This document shows positions 19,839 to 28,961 of a stretch of 64,000 bases of DNA, piece after piece. Made by a program: the position numbers and the translations under genes. This DNA comes from Adiantum capillus-veneris (Eukaryota > Streptophyta > Polypodiopsida > Polypodiales > Pteridaceae): contig CM043967.1 of assembly GCA_014529385.2 (NCBI GenBank), positions 131,005,182 to 131,069,181 of the forward strand, given 5' to 3'. Under the pieces are notes generated by a model. It had not been told where the DNA came from and searched no databases. It saw nothing but the letters and a program-made list of their open reading frames with translations. Numbering within the stretch: position 1 is the first letter of the stretch; every line of letters starts with the position of its first letter.

Positions 19839-21791
19839 CTAAAGGACTCCAAGAATAGCAGTTTTCTTTTTATTAATGCCCTTGACTTGCATCGTACTCA
19901 GGGATAGGGTCGGTTTCCCTAATTGACACCAAACTCCATAGGATAACAAATTGTGTTTAGCTCCCGTATCTAATAAGGCATTGTATAGTACTTTCCCATA
20001 GGGGCTATTTAGCTCAATTGGGTATCGTAGCGGTGGCTCAGATTCTAATGAGTCATCATCTGTGTCCTCGAAAAATGCTTGCGTGATTCCCAGATTAGTC
20101 TCTCGTTGGCGTCTAAGACGTTGTTGTCTTTCTCGAGCCTCAACTCTTGCTTGGATTTTTTTAAGCTCTGCTTGTTCCTTGGCAACCTTCTTTTGATGGA
20201 TGGCTTGCAACTCTTCCTGGCTTAGAGGATCATAATATCTTTTGAATTTACTCCCATTAAGGAATCCAATGGTTTCAACTCCATCTAGAGTCTCCACACG
20301 AATGGTACCTTGCAGGGTAATTTCACACACTCGATATGGTCCCTTACCAGCGTATTTCAATTTCTTCTTTTCATTACGTACCTCGTACATAAGAACTTTA
20401 TCACCAACCTTGATGTCTTTATCCTTTAAATGGCTATCGAACCACTTCTTTCTCCTATCCTTCTCCACTAGAGCATTTCGCACAGCTAATTGCCTCTCTT
20501 CATCTAGCCTTTCCAGGATATATAATCGCTCCACTAAGGGGTTACCATCCCAACCTTCTTGAGAAGCTACTCGAAGACTAGGAATGACAAACTCCCATGG
20601 CATAACTGCTTCTTGGCCATACACCATCTTAAACGGTGTGCAATTAATAACAACTTTATACGCAGTACGATAAGCCCATAAAGCTGATGTAAGCTTTAGG
20701 TCCCAATCAGTGCGATGAGCCTCAACTGTCTTTGTCAAAATGGAGATGATAGTTTTGTTGGTACTCTCAGCTTGGCCATTTGCTTGGGGATAATAGGGTG
20801 TAGACTTGAGGTGAGATATGATGAAGTTTGATGTGAGTTCTTTTATGACTTCATTTATAAAACGAGTTCCATTGTCACTCACAAGTTCAAAGGGGCATCC
20901 AAAACGTGTGATAATGTTCTCAAAGAGGAACTTAGCTGTTGTTTTTGCATCCGCCTTTCGTGTTTCTTTTGCTTCAGCCCATTTGGTTACATAGTCGGTA
21001 GCCACAATGATATATCGTGATTGCGTGTTACGTGCAGCCGGACTAATCGGTCCTACAAAGTCTAAGCCCCACTTTTCAAATGGTTGGGTTACCTTGATGG
21101 GATGTAGAGGCATCCTATCCCTTCTTTGTGGCTTGTTGAAGCGTTGGCATTCATCACATCCCTTTGCAAAAAGTGATGCATCCTTAAACAGGGTGGGCCA
21201 CCAATAGCCTGACTGTAAGATCTTTCGGGCAGTCAACTTTCCTGAAAAGTGACCACCAGCTACACCCATGTGTGCCTCTTGTAGAATATATAAATACTTA
21301 TCCTCGCGGGCACAACGTCTAAGAACATAATCTTTTCCTCTCTTATAGAGAGTTCCAGCCAGTAAGCAATAGGGTTCGCATTCCTTGATTAATTTTCGAG
21401 CTATATCTTTTCGCAGCTCTTTGGGTGAAAAACCATTAACTAAGAAGTTAACAATCTTTTCACTCCATTTAGACATTGTCTCAACAATGGACAAAGGAGT
21501 ATCAGGAAATTCATCATCAACCCCCGTAGGAGCTTCGCCATTAGGGATACGAGATAAATGATCCGCCATGACATGTTTCCTCCCAGGCCTCACAACAACG
21601 GTGAAGTCAAACTCAAGAAGAATTAACAACCATCGTGTAATTTGACATGTGGAACACGGCTTGTTTACCAAATATAGCAATGCTTGATGATCAACATAAA
21701 ACACAAACTTGGTAGCAAGAAGGTAATAGCGAAATTTCTTTACTGCGTAAATCATAGCTAGACCTTCGCGCTCTATAGTAGTGTAGTTCAT
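19839..21791 (-). CDS. Element B RNase H end, integrase and protease N-terminal half (650 residues)
   Basis: The longest ORF in the window. Residues 1-85: RNase H end (YVDHQALLYLVNKP, MADHLSRI). About 130-215: zinc module (LLAGTLYKRGKD, EAHMGVAGGHF, GYWWPTLF, KGCDECQRF). About 225-400: integrase core with all three acidic residues (WGLDFVGPI, VSDNGTRF, ANGQAESTNK). About 480-545: C-terminal GPY module (VGDKVLMYEV, GKGPYRV, GSKFKRYY). About 550-600: a Lys/Glu/Gln/Arg-rich helix. About 605-650: retropepsin-like start (YNALLDTGAKHNLLSY with intact DTG) up to a stop. The first Met is internal, and the true reading continues from upstream RNase H across a break near 21840. The integrase looks intact and there is no chromodomain. 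Confidence 0.88.
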   Translation of the reverse strand: MNYTTIEREGLAMIYAVKKFRYYLLATKFVFYVDHQALLYLVNKPCSTCQITRWLLILLEFDFTVVVRPGRKHVMADHLSRIPNGEAPTGVDDEFPDTPLSIVETMSKWSEKIVNFLVNGFSPKELRKDIARKLIKECEPYCLLAGTLYKRGKDYVLRRCAREDKYLYILQEAHMGVAGGHFSGKLTARKILQSGYWWPTLFKDASLFAKGCDECQRFNKPQRRDRMPLHPIKVTQPFEKWGLDFVGPISPAARNTQSRYIIVATDYVTKWAEAKETRKADAKTTAKFLFENIITRFGCPFELVSDNGTRFINEVIKELTSNFIISHLKSTPYYPQANGQAESTNKTIISILTKTVEAHRTDWDLKLTSALWAYRTAYKVVINCTPFKMVYGQEAVMPWEFVIPSLRVASQEGWDGNPLVERLYILERLDEERQLAVRNALVEKDRRKKWFDSHLKDKDIKVGDKVLMYEVRNEKKKLKYAGKGPYRVCEITLQGTIRVETLDGVETIGFLNGSKFKRYYDPLSQEELQAIHQKKVAKEQAELKKIQARVEARERQQRLRRQRETNLGITQAFFEDTDDDSLESEPPLRYPIELNSPYGKVLYNALLDTGAKHNLLSYGVWCQLGKPTLSLSTMQVKGINKKKTAILGVL

Positions 21792-22173
21792 CTCGGCATC
21801 ATTTAATTGGCGACTTGCAAAGCTAATAGGTTAGTCCAATTTATGTTCTCCTGGTTGAGTTAGAACACACTTGATGCATCAATATGCACATGAAAAGGTA
21901 CATTCCAATCAGGTGTTCGTAGGATTGGAGCACTTGTTAGGGCCTTCTTTAATAACTCATAAGATTGATGACATTCTTCCGTCCAGTGAAACTCGATAAG
22001 AAGCTTGTACAATGGACGCGCTATCTCGGCAAAGTTTAAAATAAACCTTCGATAATAACCAACATGGCCCATAAATCTTTGAACTCCTTTATAGTTAGTA
22101 GGTGGTGGCAAATCGGCAATGGCTTTAATCTTACTCTCATCTGTGGATATCCCGTTCTTGGACACTATATGCC
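21792..22173 (-). pseudogene. Element B RT connection and RNase H start, broken
   Basis: ORF 21860-22165 reads MSKNGISTDESKIKAI, VQRFMGHVGYYRRF, LIEFHWTEECHQSYELL and ends at HIDASSVF. A deletion and stop near 21840-21860 remove the residues that should follow HIDAS, including the VGCVLTQ-like stretch kept at 13.1 kb. On the upstream side a single-base frameshift near 22190 separates it from the RT ORF. RT and RNase H are therefore split over three frames here. Confidence 0.8.
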
Positions 22174-23127
22174 CTAGAATGACTCCATCTTAACCCAAAA
22201 TTGGCATTTGAAAGGGTTCAATGAGATGCGATAAAATCTGCACCTTTCAAATATTTTTCGTAGATATAACAAATGCTTCTCCCAAGAATAATAAACACAA
22301 AGGTCGTCTAGGAAAGCTTCACAAAACTCCCTTAGAAATTCTTTAAACGCAATGTTTATTAATCGTTGGAATGTAGCAGGGGCATTTGTTAAGCCAAAAG
22401 CCATAACACAAAATGCAAACACTCCAAACTCTGTGATAAAAGCAGTTTTAGCTTGGTCCTCTAATGCAATTGTGATTTGATTGTAACGAGAGTACCCATC
22501 TAAAAAGCTATAAGCTTCCTTGCCCGCAACTCTCTCAAGCACATGTTCTGAATATGGCAAGGGATAATGATCTCTCCTAGTAGCTGCATTAACTTTCTTG
22601 AGGTCCACGCACACTCTTATTTTCCCATTCTTTTTTGGCACAGTGACTATTGGAGAAACCCATTCTGAGTGCTCAATAGGGTATATGAATCCACATTGGA
22701 TAAGTTTTTCAATCTCCTCTTGTACAATTTTGGCGTACTTAGGATTCATTGGATAGGGTCGTTGCTGGACGGGTTTAGCAATGTTGATAATGGGAATTGT
22801 ATGTTGCACCACAGAAGGTGGAACGCCCTTCATGTCATGATATGTCCAAGCAAAGATATCCTTGTATTCCTTGAGGAGCTCCTTAAGTACAGACTCTTCA
22901 GTTTCGGTAAGGTCTTGAGCAATAAAGACTGGTTTAGACTCCTCACCTGGTTTTGCTAATTCTATCTCTTTAACTACCGCTGGACCATCATAGACTCCAC
23001 TGCTTCCATTGGTAGGTATTCGTTGGGCTTTGGCATACACAACCTTTTGCTCCCCCGTGGTATAAGATTTAAAATGTTCAGGAGCTGTATGTAAGTCAGC
23101 AGGCTCTTGTCCTGACAGAGACCTTTC
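22174..23127 (-). CDS. Element B reverse transcriptase
   Basis: The minus-strand frame is open from 23127 (after a TAA at 23128-23130) to 22174. The Met at 23040 is internal. Motifs in order: LLKEYKDIFAWTYHDMKGVP, VQEEIEKLIQCGFIYPIEH, EWVSPIVTVPKKNGKIRVCV, KKVNAATRRDHYPLPY, SFLDGYSRYNQI, MAFGLTNAPATFQRL, catalytic FLDDLCVYYS and NPFKCQFWVK. The catalytic DD pair is intact. It ends early because of a single-base loss near 22190. The sequence is neither chromovirus-like nor Tat-like. Its nearest relatives here are the 12.2-kb fragment and, more distantly, element A. Confidence 0.9.
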   Translation of the reverse strand, partial: ERSLSGQEPADLHTAPEHFKSYTTGEQKVVYAKAQRIPTNGSSGVYDGPAVVKEIELAKPGEESKPVFIAQDLTETEESVLKELLKEYKDIFAWTYHDMKGVPPSVVQHTIPIINIAKPVQQRPYPMNPKYAKIVQEEIEKLIQCGFIYPIEHSEWVSPIVTVPKKNGKIRVCVDLKKVNAATRRDHYPLPYSEHVLERVAGKEAYSFLDGYSRYNQITIALEDQAKTAFITEFGVFAFCVMAFGLTNAPATFQRLINIAFKEFLREFCEAFLDDLCVYYSWEKHLLYLRKIFERCRFYRISLNPFKCQFWVKMESF

Positions 23128-23714
23128 TTATAGTTCTGCCTCCTTTTGTCTTCTTATAGTTCGACTCAATTTCGGCTCTGTAACCTCCAATTGAGCGAGG
23201 TCAATGGGTCGTGGGCTGCACCACATGACACTTGGGAGATGTTCACCCCAATTGTCTACTAGCTTTCGATGAGCATCACATGCCCCTAGATAGCTAAGCC
23301 ATTCTGCAGTAGATCTTTCCTTGTTTATCCTAGCTCTCACATTTGCTCGATATCGTCGTCTCTTATATGACCTTTGTTTCTTGTTAAGGTTTTGATTTTG
23401 GTAAATGTTTGAACTCGACTCGCCTGATAGGTCTTCGCTTGTATCTTCTTCACTCTCATATAAATTACCATAGATGGTCGTACTAGGACTTGAGTGTTCA
23501 GTTTCTATACTTGGTTCACTCGATGTTTCCTCAGGTTCTGAATCCATTTCTCCCTGAGATTCCGTTTCTGATGTGTATTGGCCTGAAGCCTTTGAGGAAT
23601 CATCGGTTTCACTCTCAGGTAGGTGTGCCTCTTTCTTATCATCGGATGTTACATGCGCTACACCTAACATGTTTACTGGTGCAATGTGTGGTATCTCTTC
23701 CCCATCTGGTGTTA
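23128..23714 (-). pseudogene. Element B linker between gag frame and RT
   Basis: ORF 23128-23670, open further up to about 23715, is acidic and Ser-rich at first (ETESQGEMDSEPEETSSEPS), then basic (KKQRSYKRRRYRANVRARI), then SPRPIDLAQLEVTEPKLS. It is in the same frame as RT, separated by one TAA. The preceding gag frame ends at 23712, so the frames overlap or change exactly here. No D[TS]G or ILGRP motif was found, so the usual pre-RT protease appears to be missing. Confidence 0.6.
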
Positions 23715-24422
23715 CCCAGGTTGTTCCTCTAGCTCCCCATGCCCCAACTTGTTAATGGGTACTTCAATTACAGATTCATGTCCCGCTAGGTCAGATGGTG
23801 GTGCTAAATGTTCCTCATCATTCATTACCGAGTGAGGTTTGTTCATATGTGCAAACTGTGGTAATTCGGCCTGTAATTCTCCATTGAGGAAGGCTCGAAG
23901 AGCTGAGACTAGCTCGGGGTCTTTATATAGTTTGGACATGATGGTGGTTCTAACTTCTAAAGACATGAAATCCATCAATTTGGCAACATTTAATGGCATC
24001 TTGTGGGACGTAGGACCCTGACAAGAGAACGGTGACGATGGAATCTCCACTTCCTCAAGGGGGTCGGGCATTCCCTCACCAAACATTCTCTCTAGTAGGA
24101 AAGGTGTGTGTCCACTTTCAGATGTCCTACCCTCACTCTCTTCCCGAATGATACTGGGTATAGCTAACGGCCTGTAGTTCTTGTGAGGTTGAACTTATGT
24201 GGGAAACACTATGTCCGACATCTGGATATGTTTGGGTTCAGGTTCTAATGTTCGTTGAGTTTCTTCCACCAAACCCCTCAGTTGTTGGACTCGTTCAATT
24301 TCCACTGTTGGGTTTGGATAGGTTCCAATCTTTCTCTTGCAATCCTCATTTTTTGTCTCTCGTGGCTTATCTTGGGGGTTCGAAACTGGGTGGTTTAACT
24401 TTGAATACTCTTTTGGTGTTCG
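23712..24422 (-). pseudogene. Element B gag C-terminal extension
   Basis: In frame with the zinc-knuckle ORF but separated by a TGA at 24423-24425 and a TAA near 24200. It reads a basic-acidic linker, then NVAKLMDFMSLEVRTTIMSK and LVSALRAFLNGELQAELPQ, and ends at ELEEQPG. No catalytic motif. Its length (about 230 residues) is more than a gag needs. The role is unknown. Confidence 0.5.
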
Positions 24423-25835
24423 TCATAATTCCCTCTCGTGATTTTCCTCACTGGCTTTTTCCTTTGTAGTAACAGTTTTGGTCTCCGTGGTCTCTATCGA
24501 ATCTGAGTCATCCTCAGGGTCATTCATATACACGGGATCCTCTCCTGTCCCTATGTTAGTCTTTGAACTAGGTTTTGAGCTAGAAGCATCAAGGGATTTC
24601 TTTCTTCGTGTTTTCTTCTTTCTCACTCGGCCAATGGATGCAGCATCTCTCTCTTCAAGGATGTAATTTTGCTTTTGGAGCATCGACCGTGTGAGTGCAT
24701 TCACTGGTGCTATGTTTATAGTTGGTGGTGTCCCATCAACAATCTCTATTAAGTTCAATGGTGTGATTTTCGGTGCGTTTGGATTGTTAGGACACTGTGC
24801 GATCAAATGATCTATGCCACAATGATTACAAGTGAGTATTGGCATTGCCAATGCACTCCCTTGACTTGTTTGCATTAGTGCAGCATTCTTTTGCATTCCA
24901 ATGGGGCACTCAGCTACTCGATGTGGTCCACCACATTCGTAGCACTGAAGAGGTGGTCTCCTGGCAAAACTATTAATGTTTTGGCCTCTTGCTGCTAGCG
25001 CAGTAGCTTGACATACCGGTTTGATTTGTCCCCAATGGTCTTCCATATAGTACATGGGACACTCCTCAAGCATGTCGACTCCATAGGTGATACTAGAGTC
25101 TATGTCCTCTTCGCAATCTACATAAGTACTAGATGACTCGCAACCTATTTGGTTCATAGGTGTAACTCTTGGATGAGGGGGTTGCGGTCCTAGCACTGGA
25201 GGTGGCAACGGTGTGGTTTGGACCACATTTTGGGTTCTAGGGACCATGTGCTGTAATGGCAACTGTTGCTCCATGGGTGGGGTAGGCATCAATGCAGGAA
25301 CTTGAGGTGAGTCTGCCCAAGCTATAGGCGGTCTATTTTCCATGATGCATTTAAGCATTAAGCAATCCTTCTCTTGATGGCCATACCTACCACACGCGTT
25401 ACAAGTCCCGTTAAACTTTACTCTGAAAGTAGGGCATTCACTCGTAGCATGTGGGCCCAAGCAGATTGAGCACCATTGCTGCTCCCTTCTTGGATACATA
25501 TGAGTGTTTTGTGGAGCACGATTACCCCTAAGGCTTTCTTGGATGGCCTTGGTGAGATCTGCCAAAGTCATCTCAGATATCGTTTGCTCTTTCACGATTG
25601 GCTTTATCTTCATTGGCTCATGCCCTGACGCTTGCGAGCTACTAGACTTCGGCTCGACAGACACTCTTTCTCCTGCAATCATTAAATTATCCTCCAATTG
25701 GATTGCATTCATGGTGACTGCTTTCCAAGTACTGATACCTCTAATGACTAGGCCATTATAGATACTTTCATGTCGTAGTCCCCTAATGAATCTATCAAGA
25801 AATTGGTTGTTGTTGAATCGCTCGTTTGGATTGCA
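24423..25835 (-). CDS. Element B nucleocapsid region with four zinc knuckles
   Basis: The 429-residue ORF 24423-25712 is in frame with the capsid ORF upstream (one TGA at 25836-25838 between). It carries four CCHC-type knuckles: CSICLGPHATSEC (about 25431-25472), CNACGRYGHQEKDC (about 25366-25409), CYECGGPHRVAEC (about 24907-24947) and CNHCGIDHLIAQC (about 24795-24835). Only the second is the canonical Cx2Cx4Hx4C. The other three are Cx2Cx3Hx4C. Knuckles bind genomic RNA during packaging. A Pro-rich spacer separates pairs 1-2 and 3-4. A basic stretch (RKKKTRRKKSLDASSSKPS) follows. Confidence 0.85.
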   Translation of the reverse strand, partial: CNPNERFNNNQFLDRFIRGLRHESIYNGLVIRGISTWKAVTMNAIQLEDNLMIAGERVSVEPKSSSSQASGHEPMKIKPIVKEQTISEMTLADLTKAIQESLRGNRAPQNTHMYPRREQQWCSICLGPHATSECPTFRVKFNGTCNACGRYGHQEKDCLMLKCIMENRPPIAWADSPQVPALMPTPPMEQQLPLQHMVPRTQNVVQTTPLPPPVLGPQPPHPRVTPMNQIGCESSSTYVDCEEDIDSSITYGVDMLEECPMYYMEDHWGQIKPVCQATALAARGQNINSFARRPPLQCYECGGPHRVAECPIGMQKNAALMQTSQGSALAMPILTCNHCGIDHLIAQCPNNPNAPKITPLNLIEIVDGTPPTINIAPVNALTRSMLQKQNYILEERDAASIGRVRKKKTRRKKSLDASSSKPSSKTNIGTGEDPVYMNDPEDDSDSIETTETKTVTTKEKASEENHEREL

Positions 25836-27359
25836 TCAAGAATTCAAATTCTTTAGGCGACTAATGAAGTCTCTCACGGATTCACCTTCTTCTCGTTGGG
25901 CTTTCTGGAGCTGAGAGGCTACACCCCAAAGTACTCCCTCTCGTATGTATTCTTTTAAGAACAGTCTCCTAAGAGTAGAGTAGATCGTTTTCTCTTCTAC
26001 TCTTAAGGTTCTATACCAATCTCCAGCCTTTCCGCTTAGGGTCAAACTCAAAGCCTTACACTTATGTAGCTCATTGTGCTCTTCCAAGGAATCGCACACA
26101 TGTTCAAAGACTTCCATATGCTTTCTACCATCTCCGTCTCCACTGAATTTCTGTGTGAGCTTAGCTACTTGAATTGCCTTGCTCCTAGGCTCTCTATCAG
26201 GTGCACTACGCATGTTTTCCGCAATAGAGCGATCGATATTTTGAGCAAATGCTGCCAAATCTCCTATTTGAGCAGGTATAATGGGTGTATGTGCTCCTGG
26301 AACCACATGTGAGATGGGAGTTGGCCTTGGCCTTGGCATACGCACGGCTCTTGGGTCCCATATTTCGTATGGTGGTGTACCAGACGGTGGTCCAAAGTTT
26401 ACAAGCGTGGCCCTAGGCATAGGGGGTGCCTGATATGGCATGTTATTATTAAATGGCATGGCTCCACTTGTATAAGAGCTTGGATAATGCCATTGTGGAT
26501 TGTAAGCTCTTGGAATAATCGGATGTGTAGGAGCTACATGAGGCTGAGGTACGACAAGTGCACATGATTGATACATACATGTAGGTATAGTTGGGGGCAC
26601 TGTGCTACTAGGCATCGGCGCAGTATTAACAAATGAACTCCATGGTGTACTTCTTGTCATGCTCACCACTGGGATATGCATGGTATCCGTAGTGTCATTA
26701 AGAGAAAGATGAGCTAGATCGGGGAAGGTAAAGCTGCCACTTGTGGGCTCAGATTGTACTGAGGCTCCTGGTGAAACAACATATGGAGGATCAATGGGGC
26801 TCACTGAGGGAGTCTCCATTTGTGATAGGGTTGGTTGGTTGGCCTTTCCCGTATCCAAGAATCTCATTAGGCCTGTTGAAGGCATGTTGATCCATGTGTT
26901 CTGTCTTTCTAACTCGGCAATCCTATGGAGGACATCACAGACTTTCTGTTGTTGCTCATCTATGCTAGTAGCACCTGATGTGGATTGTAGAACATCTAAC
27001 CAACCCACATGATAGGTGTGTCCTGTGTACCGATCAATTAAAGCTTCTGCTTGTAGGTCATACTCCCAATTTTCGTTTAGGAATATCCCATCTAGGCCTG
27101 GCGTGCTGGAGGTTTCCCTCGAAGTGGAAGCATTATTGCTCCCCATCGCTTGCCCCTCCGTGACTGCTACCTTGGGAGCACTCGGTTGCTCGGCTGGCAT
27201 GATTGTTGTCATAGGAGCCTTTGCTTTCAGGGCTCAACTTTGTTCTAGCCTTCGTAGGTTCTCAATTTCCCTCTCCCTTGTTGCTGGCATATAGCGTTCG
27301 ATCTCTTGTACTTCGGCAAGACTCCTACCATCGGGTAGTAAAACCTCAGAGGGAGATAG
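25836..27359 (-). CDS. Element B gag capsid region
   Basis: The main ORF, 25836-27212, has a Pro/Met/Thr-rich middle (YNPQWHYPSSYTSGAMPF, PPMPRATLVNFGPPSG). It is followed by a capsid-like retrotransposon gag domain: KLTQKFSGDGDGRKHMEVF, ALSLTLSGKAGDWYRTL, LRRLFLKEYIREGVLWGVA and EGESVRDFISRLKNL. The frame is open upstream as well, apart from a TGA near 27236, up to the TGA at 27360-27362, so the Met at 27212 is not the real start. Gag would form the particle in the cytoplasm. All stops in this stretch are TGA. Confidence 0.85.
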
Positions 27360-27785
27360 TCATAAAGGATCAGGAGGTGCAGTGGATGGAACATTCACAT
27401 GCACACTCTCAAGAAGCATAGGGTCTATTTTAGGCATGAATGACGAATTTACTTCCCCACTCCCTTCATTTATTTCATTAACCACATGTTCGGAGCGAGT
27501 AGCTCTACTAAGGGTCTCTTTTAAGCAGCTAAACACGCTGGACCCGGGCCATGGGCCCATGGCATGCATGTCTTGACTTGAACTATCAGGGTTTGGTGTA
27601 GGATCTTGGGTCGCGCTACCTTGAGTCCCGGCCGAAGGTCCAGAACCTAGGGTGGAGGAATAATGGGTGCCCGCGTAAATGGAGGCACTACCAATATGCT
27701 TGTGCTCTAACACTCGTCCAGAGCGTAGGTTCATATGACTTGGATCCCCTAGAAGTGTCAGTGAGTGCCCGTGAAGGCTGCTCAC
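27360..27785 (-). CDS. Element B gag N-terminus
   Basis: The likely start is the ATG at 27732-27734, giving MNLRSGRVLEHKHIGSAS. An R-S-G-R start is common for plant gag proteins, and the second family member starts MHLCSGRVLEDEH at 63279. Downstream, PNPDSSSQDMHAMGPWPGSS and KETLSRATRSEHVVNEINEG are shared with 63.4-63.7 kb. This two-copy conservation supports coding. A TGA at 27360-27362 interrupts the frame, which then continues into the capsid region. Confidence 0.75.
   Translation of the reverse strand: MSSLHGHSLTLLGDPSHMNLRSGRVLEHKHIGSASIYAGTHYSSTLGSGPSAGTQGSATQDPTPNPDSSSQDMHAMGPWPGSSVFSCLKETLSRATRSEHVVNEINEGSGEVNSSFMPKIDPMLLESVHVNVPSTAPPDPL
27761..27785 (-). promoter_or_regulatory. Conserved leader hairpin 2, just before gag
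   Basis: On the minus strand GTGAGCAGCC...GGCACTCAC has arms GTGAG and CTCAC. It is kept almost unchanged in the second family member at 63228-63252 (one substitution in 25), although the surrounding leader is strongly diverged. It lies about 27 bases before the gag ATG. Candidate packaging or dimerisation signal. The AG/GTGAG at its start also resembles a splice donor. Confidence 0.5.
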
Positions 27786-28652
27786 CTAGTATTTTTGGGT
27801 GTTTTGCAACCCAAGTCTTTTCTTTTTTTTTTTTGTTGATTTTTTGGTCCTTTTTTTCTGACCCAGCTATAGAATAGAACGTATGATAGCTCAAACCAAA
27901 CGTCTCGGTCAGAGGGACGTGCCGTGCTTTACAGCCCTCTGTTTGGTCACTTTATGCCCTCGGAATCCCTAAAACCGTCAATTTCTAGTAGGGAACTAGG
28001 CCCAAATTAGAAAGTCTAAGGGTGCAAGTGGGAAGAGAAGGGAGGAGAGTGGAGGACTTGCCTCACATGCTCTTATTCCCTCTTGAGGGGGTAGGGTATA
28101 TATATATAAGAGTGGGTCTAGTATATATCATAAGACTGAGGACTGAGGCCTGGGCCTGGGCTTTGGCTTGGGCTTGGGCTTGGGGAAACGATCCCGATCA
28201 AAATTTTAGTGTAGCCCCCCAGTCACTCACGCTTAAATTTTTGGTTTTTTTTTAAAATAAATTTTTTGGATTTTTTTTTTTTTAGTCGCCGCCCACGTGC
28301 GCACACACACTTAACCTACACCTAACTTATCTACTTACAGCTAATAGAGATACTGCCACACAAACTCTAACACTGTTTACACAGTACTACAGTAGCTAAC
28401 AGATCTACAAAACTAACCTTACAGAACTAACATTGAACCTTACAGAACTAACATTCCATAGCTAGTACCTTAATTCTAACAGTACATTGCAAAAAAAAAT
28501 TGTAACTCCTTCTTTACAGAATACAAAAAAGACAGTACAATGTAACAAAAATCTTCTCCACACAACCACACCTTCCTTCTTCACAAATCCTTCAATTGAA
28601 ATTGCATCACAAGAAAGCGTAAAGTGCTTCACCGAGCTTAGTGTAGGGCATT
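27786..28652 (-). promoter_or_regulatory. Element B leader with second TATA and conserved hairpin 1
   Basis: Noncoding leader between PBS and gag. Conserved hairpin 1 is at 27911-27940 on the minus strand (AGAGGGCTGTAAAGCACGGC, then ACGTCCCTCT; arms AGAGGG and CCCTCT), shared with 63092-63120. A TATA-like run (TATATATATATA) at 28098-28109 is matched by CTTATATATAAAG at 62933-62945. A GGGCTT hexamer repeat lies at about 28160-28186, next to GATCGGGATC, and is also matched in the second copy. This leader is unusually long and holds its own promoter-like box downstream of the LTR. Confidence 0.55.
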
Positions 28653-28670
28653 TCCCCGGCAACGGCGCCA
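28653..28670 (-). promoter_or_regulatory. Element B primer binding site (tRNA-Asp type)
   Basis: On the minus strand the LTR end GCGCACA is followed by TTTT and TGGCGCCGTTGCCGGGGA. This 18-base sequence is the classical site of Athila-type plant elements, complementary to the 3' end of a tRNA-Asp. It fixes the direction of the element and the inner edge of the LTR. Confidence 0.93.
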
Positions 28671-28674
28671 AAAA

Positions 28675-28917
28675 TGTGCGCTCCTTGCCGCACTGTCGAA
28701 GCAAGGGACTTGCCGATACACCGTGTGCAAGCCAAAAATGGATCTAAGCACACAACAAGCCTAAACTAGCAAGCTCAAGAGAGCAAAGAGTGTGTCATTC
28801 ACTACTCTACGCTCGCCTTCGTAGTGGATTCCTCGCCGCGATGAAGAAGAAGCTACAGTCGTGCCGTGCTCAACCACTTCGCCGCCGTCGTGCCTTCGTA
28901 ATGCTTGATCGCACACA

Positions 28918-28961
<44 letters not shown>

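Noticed and set aside
28653-28670. A tRNA gene at the tRNA-like matches
   Set aside because: Only the 18 bases of the primer binding site match. No cloverleaf surrounds them.
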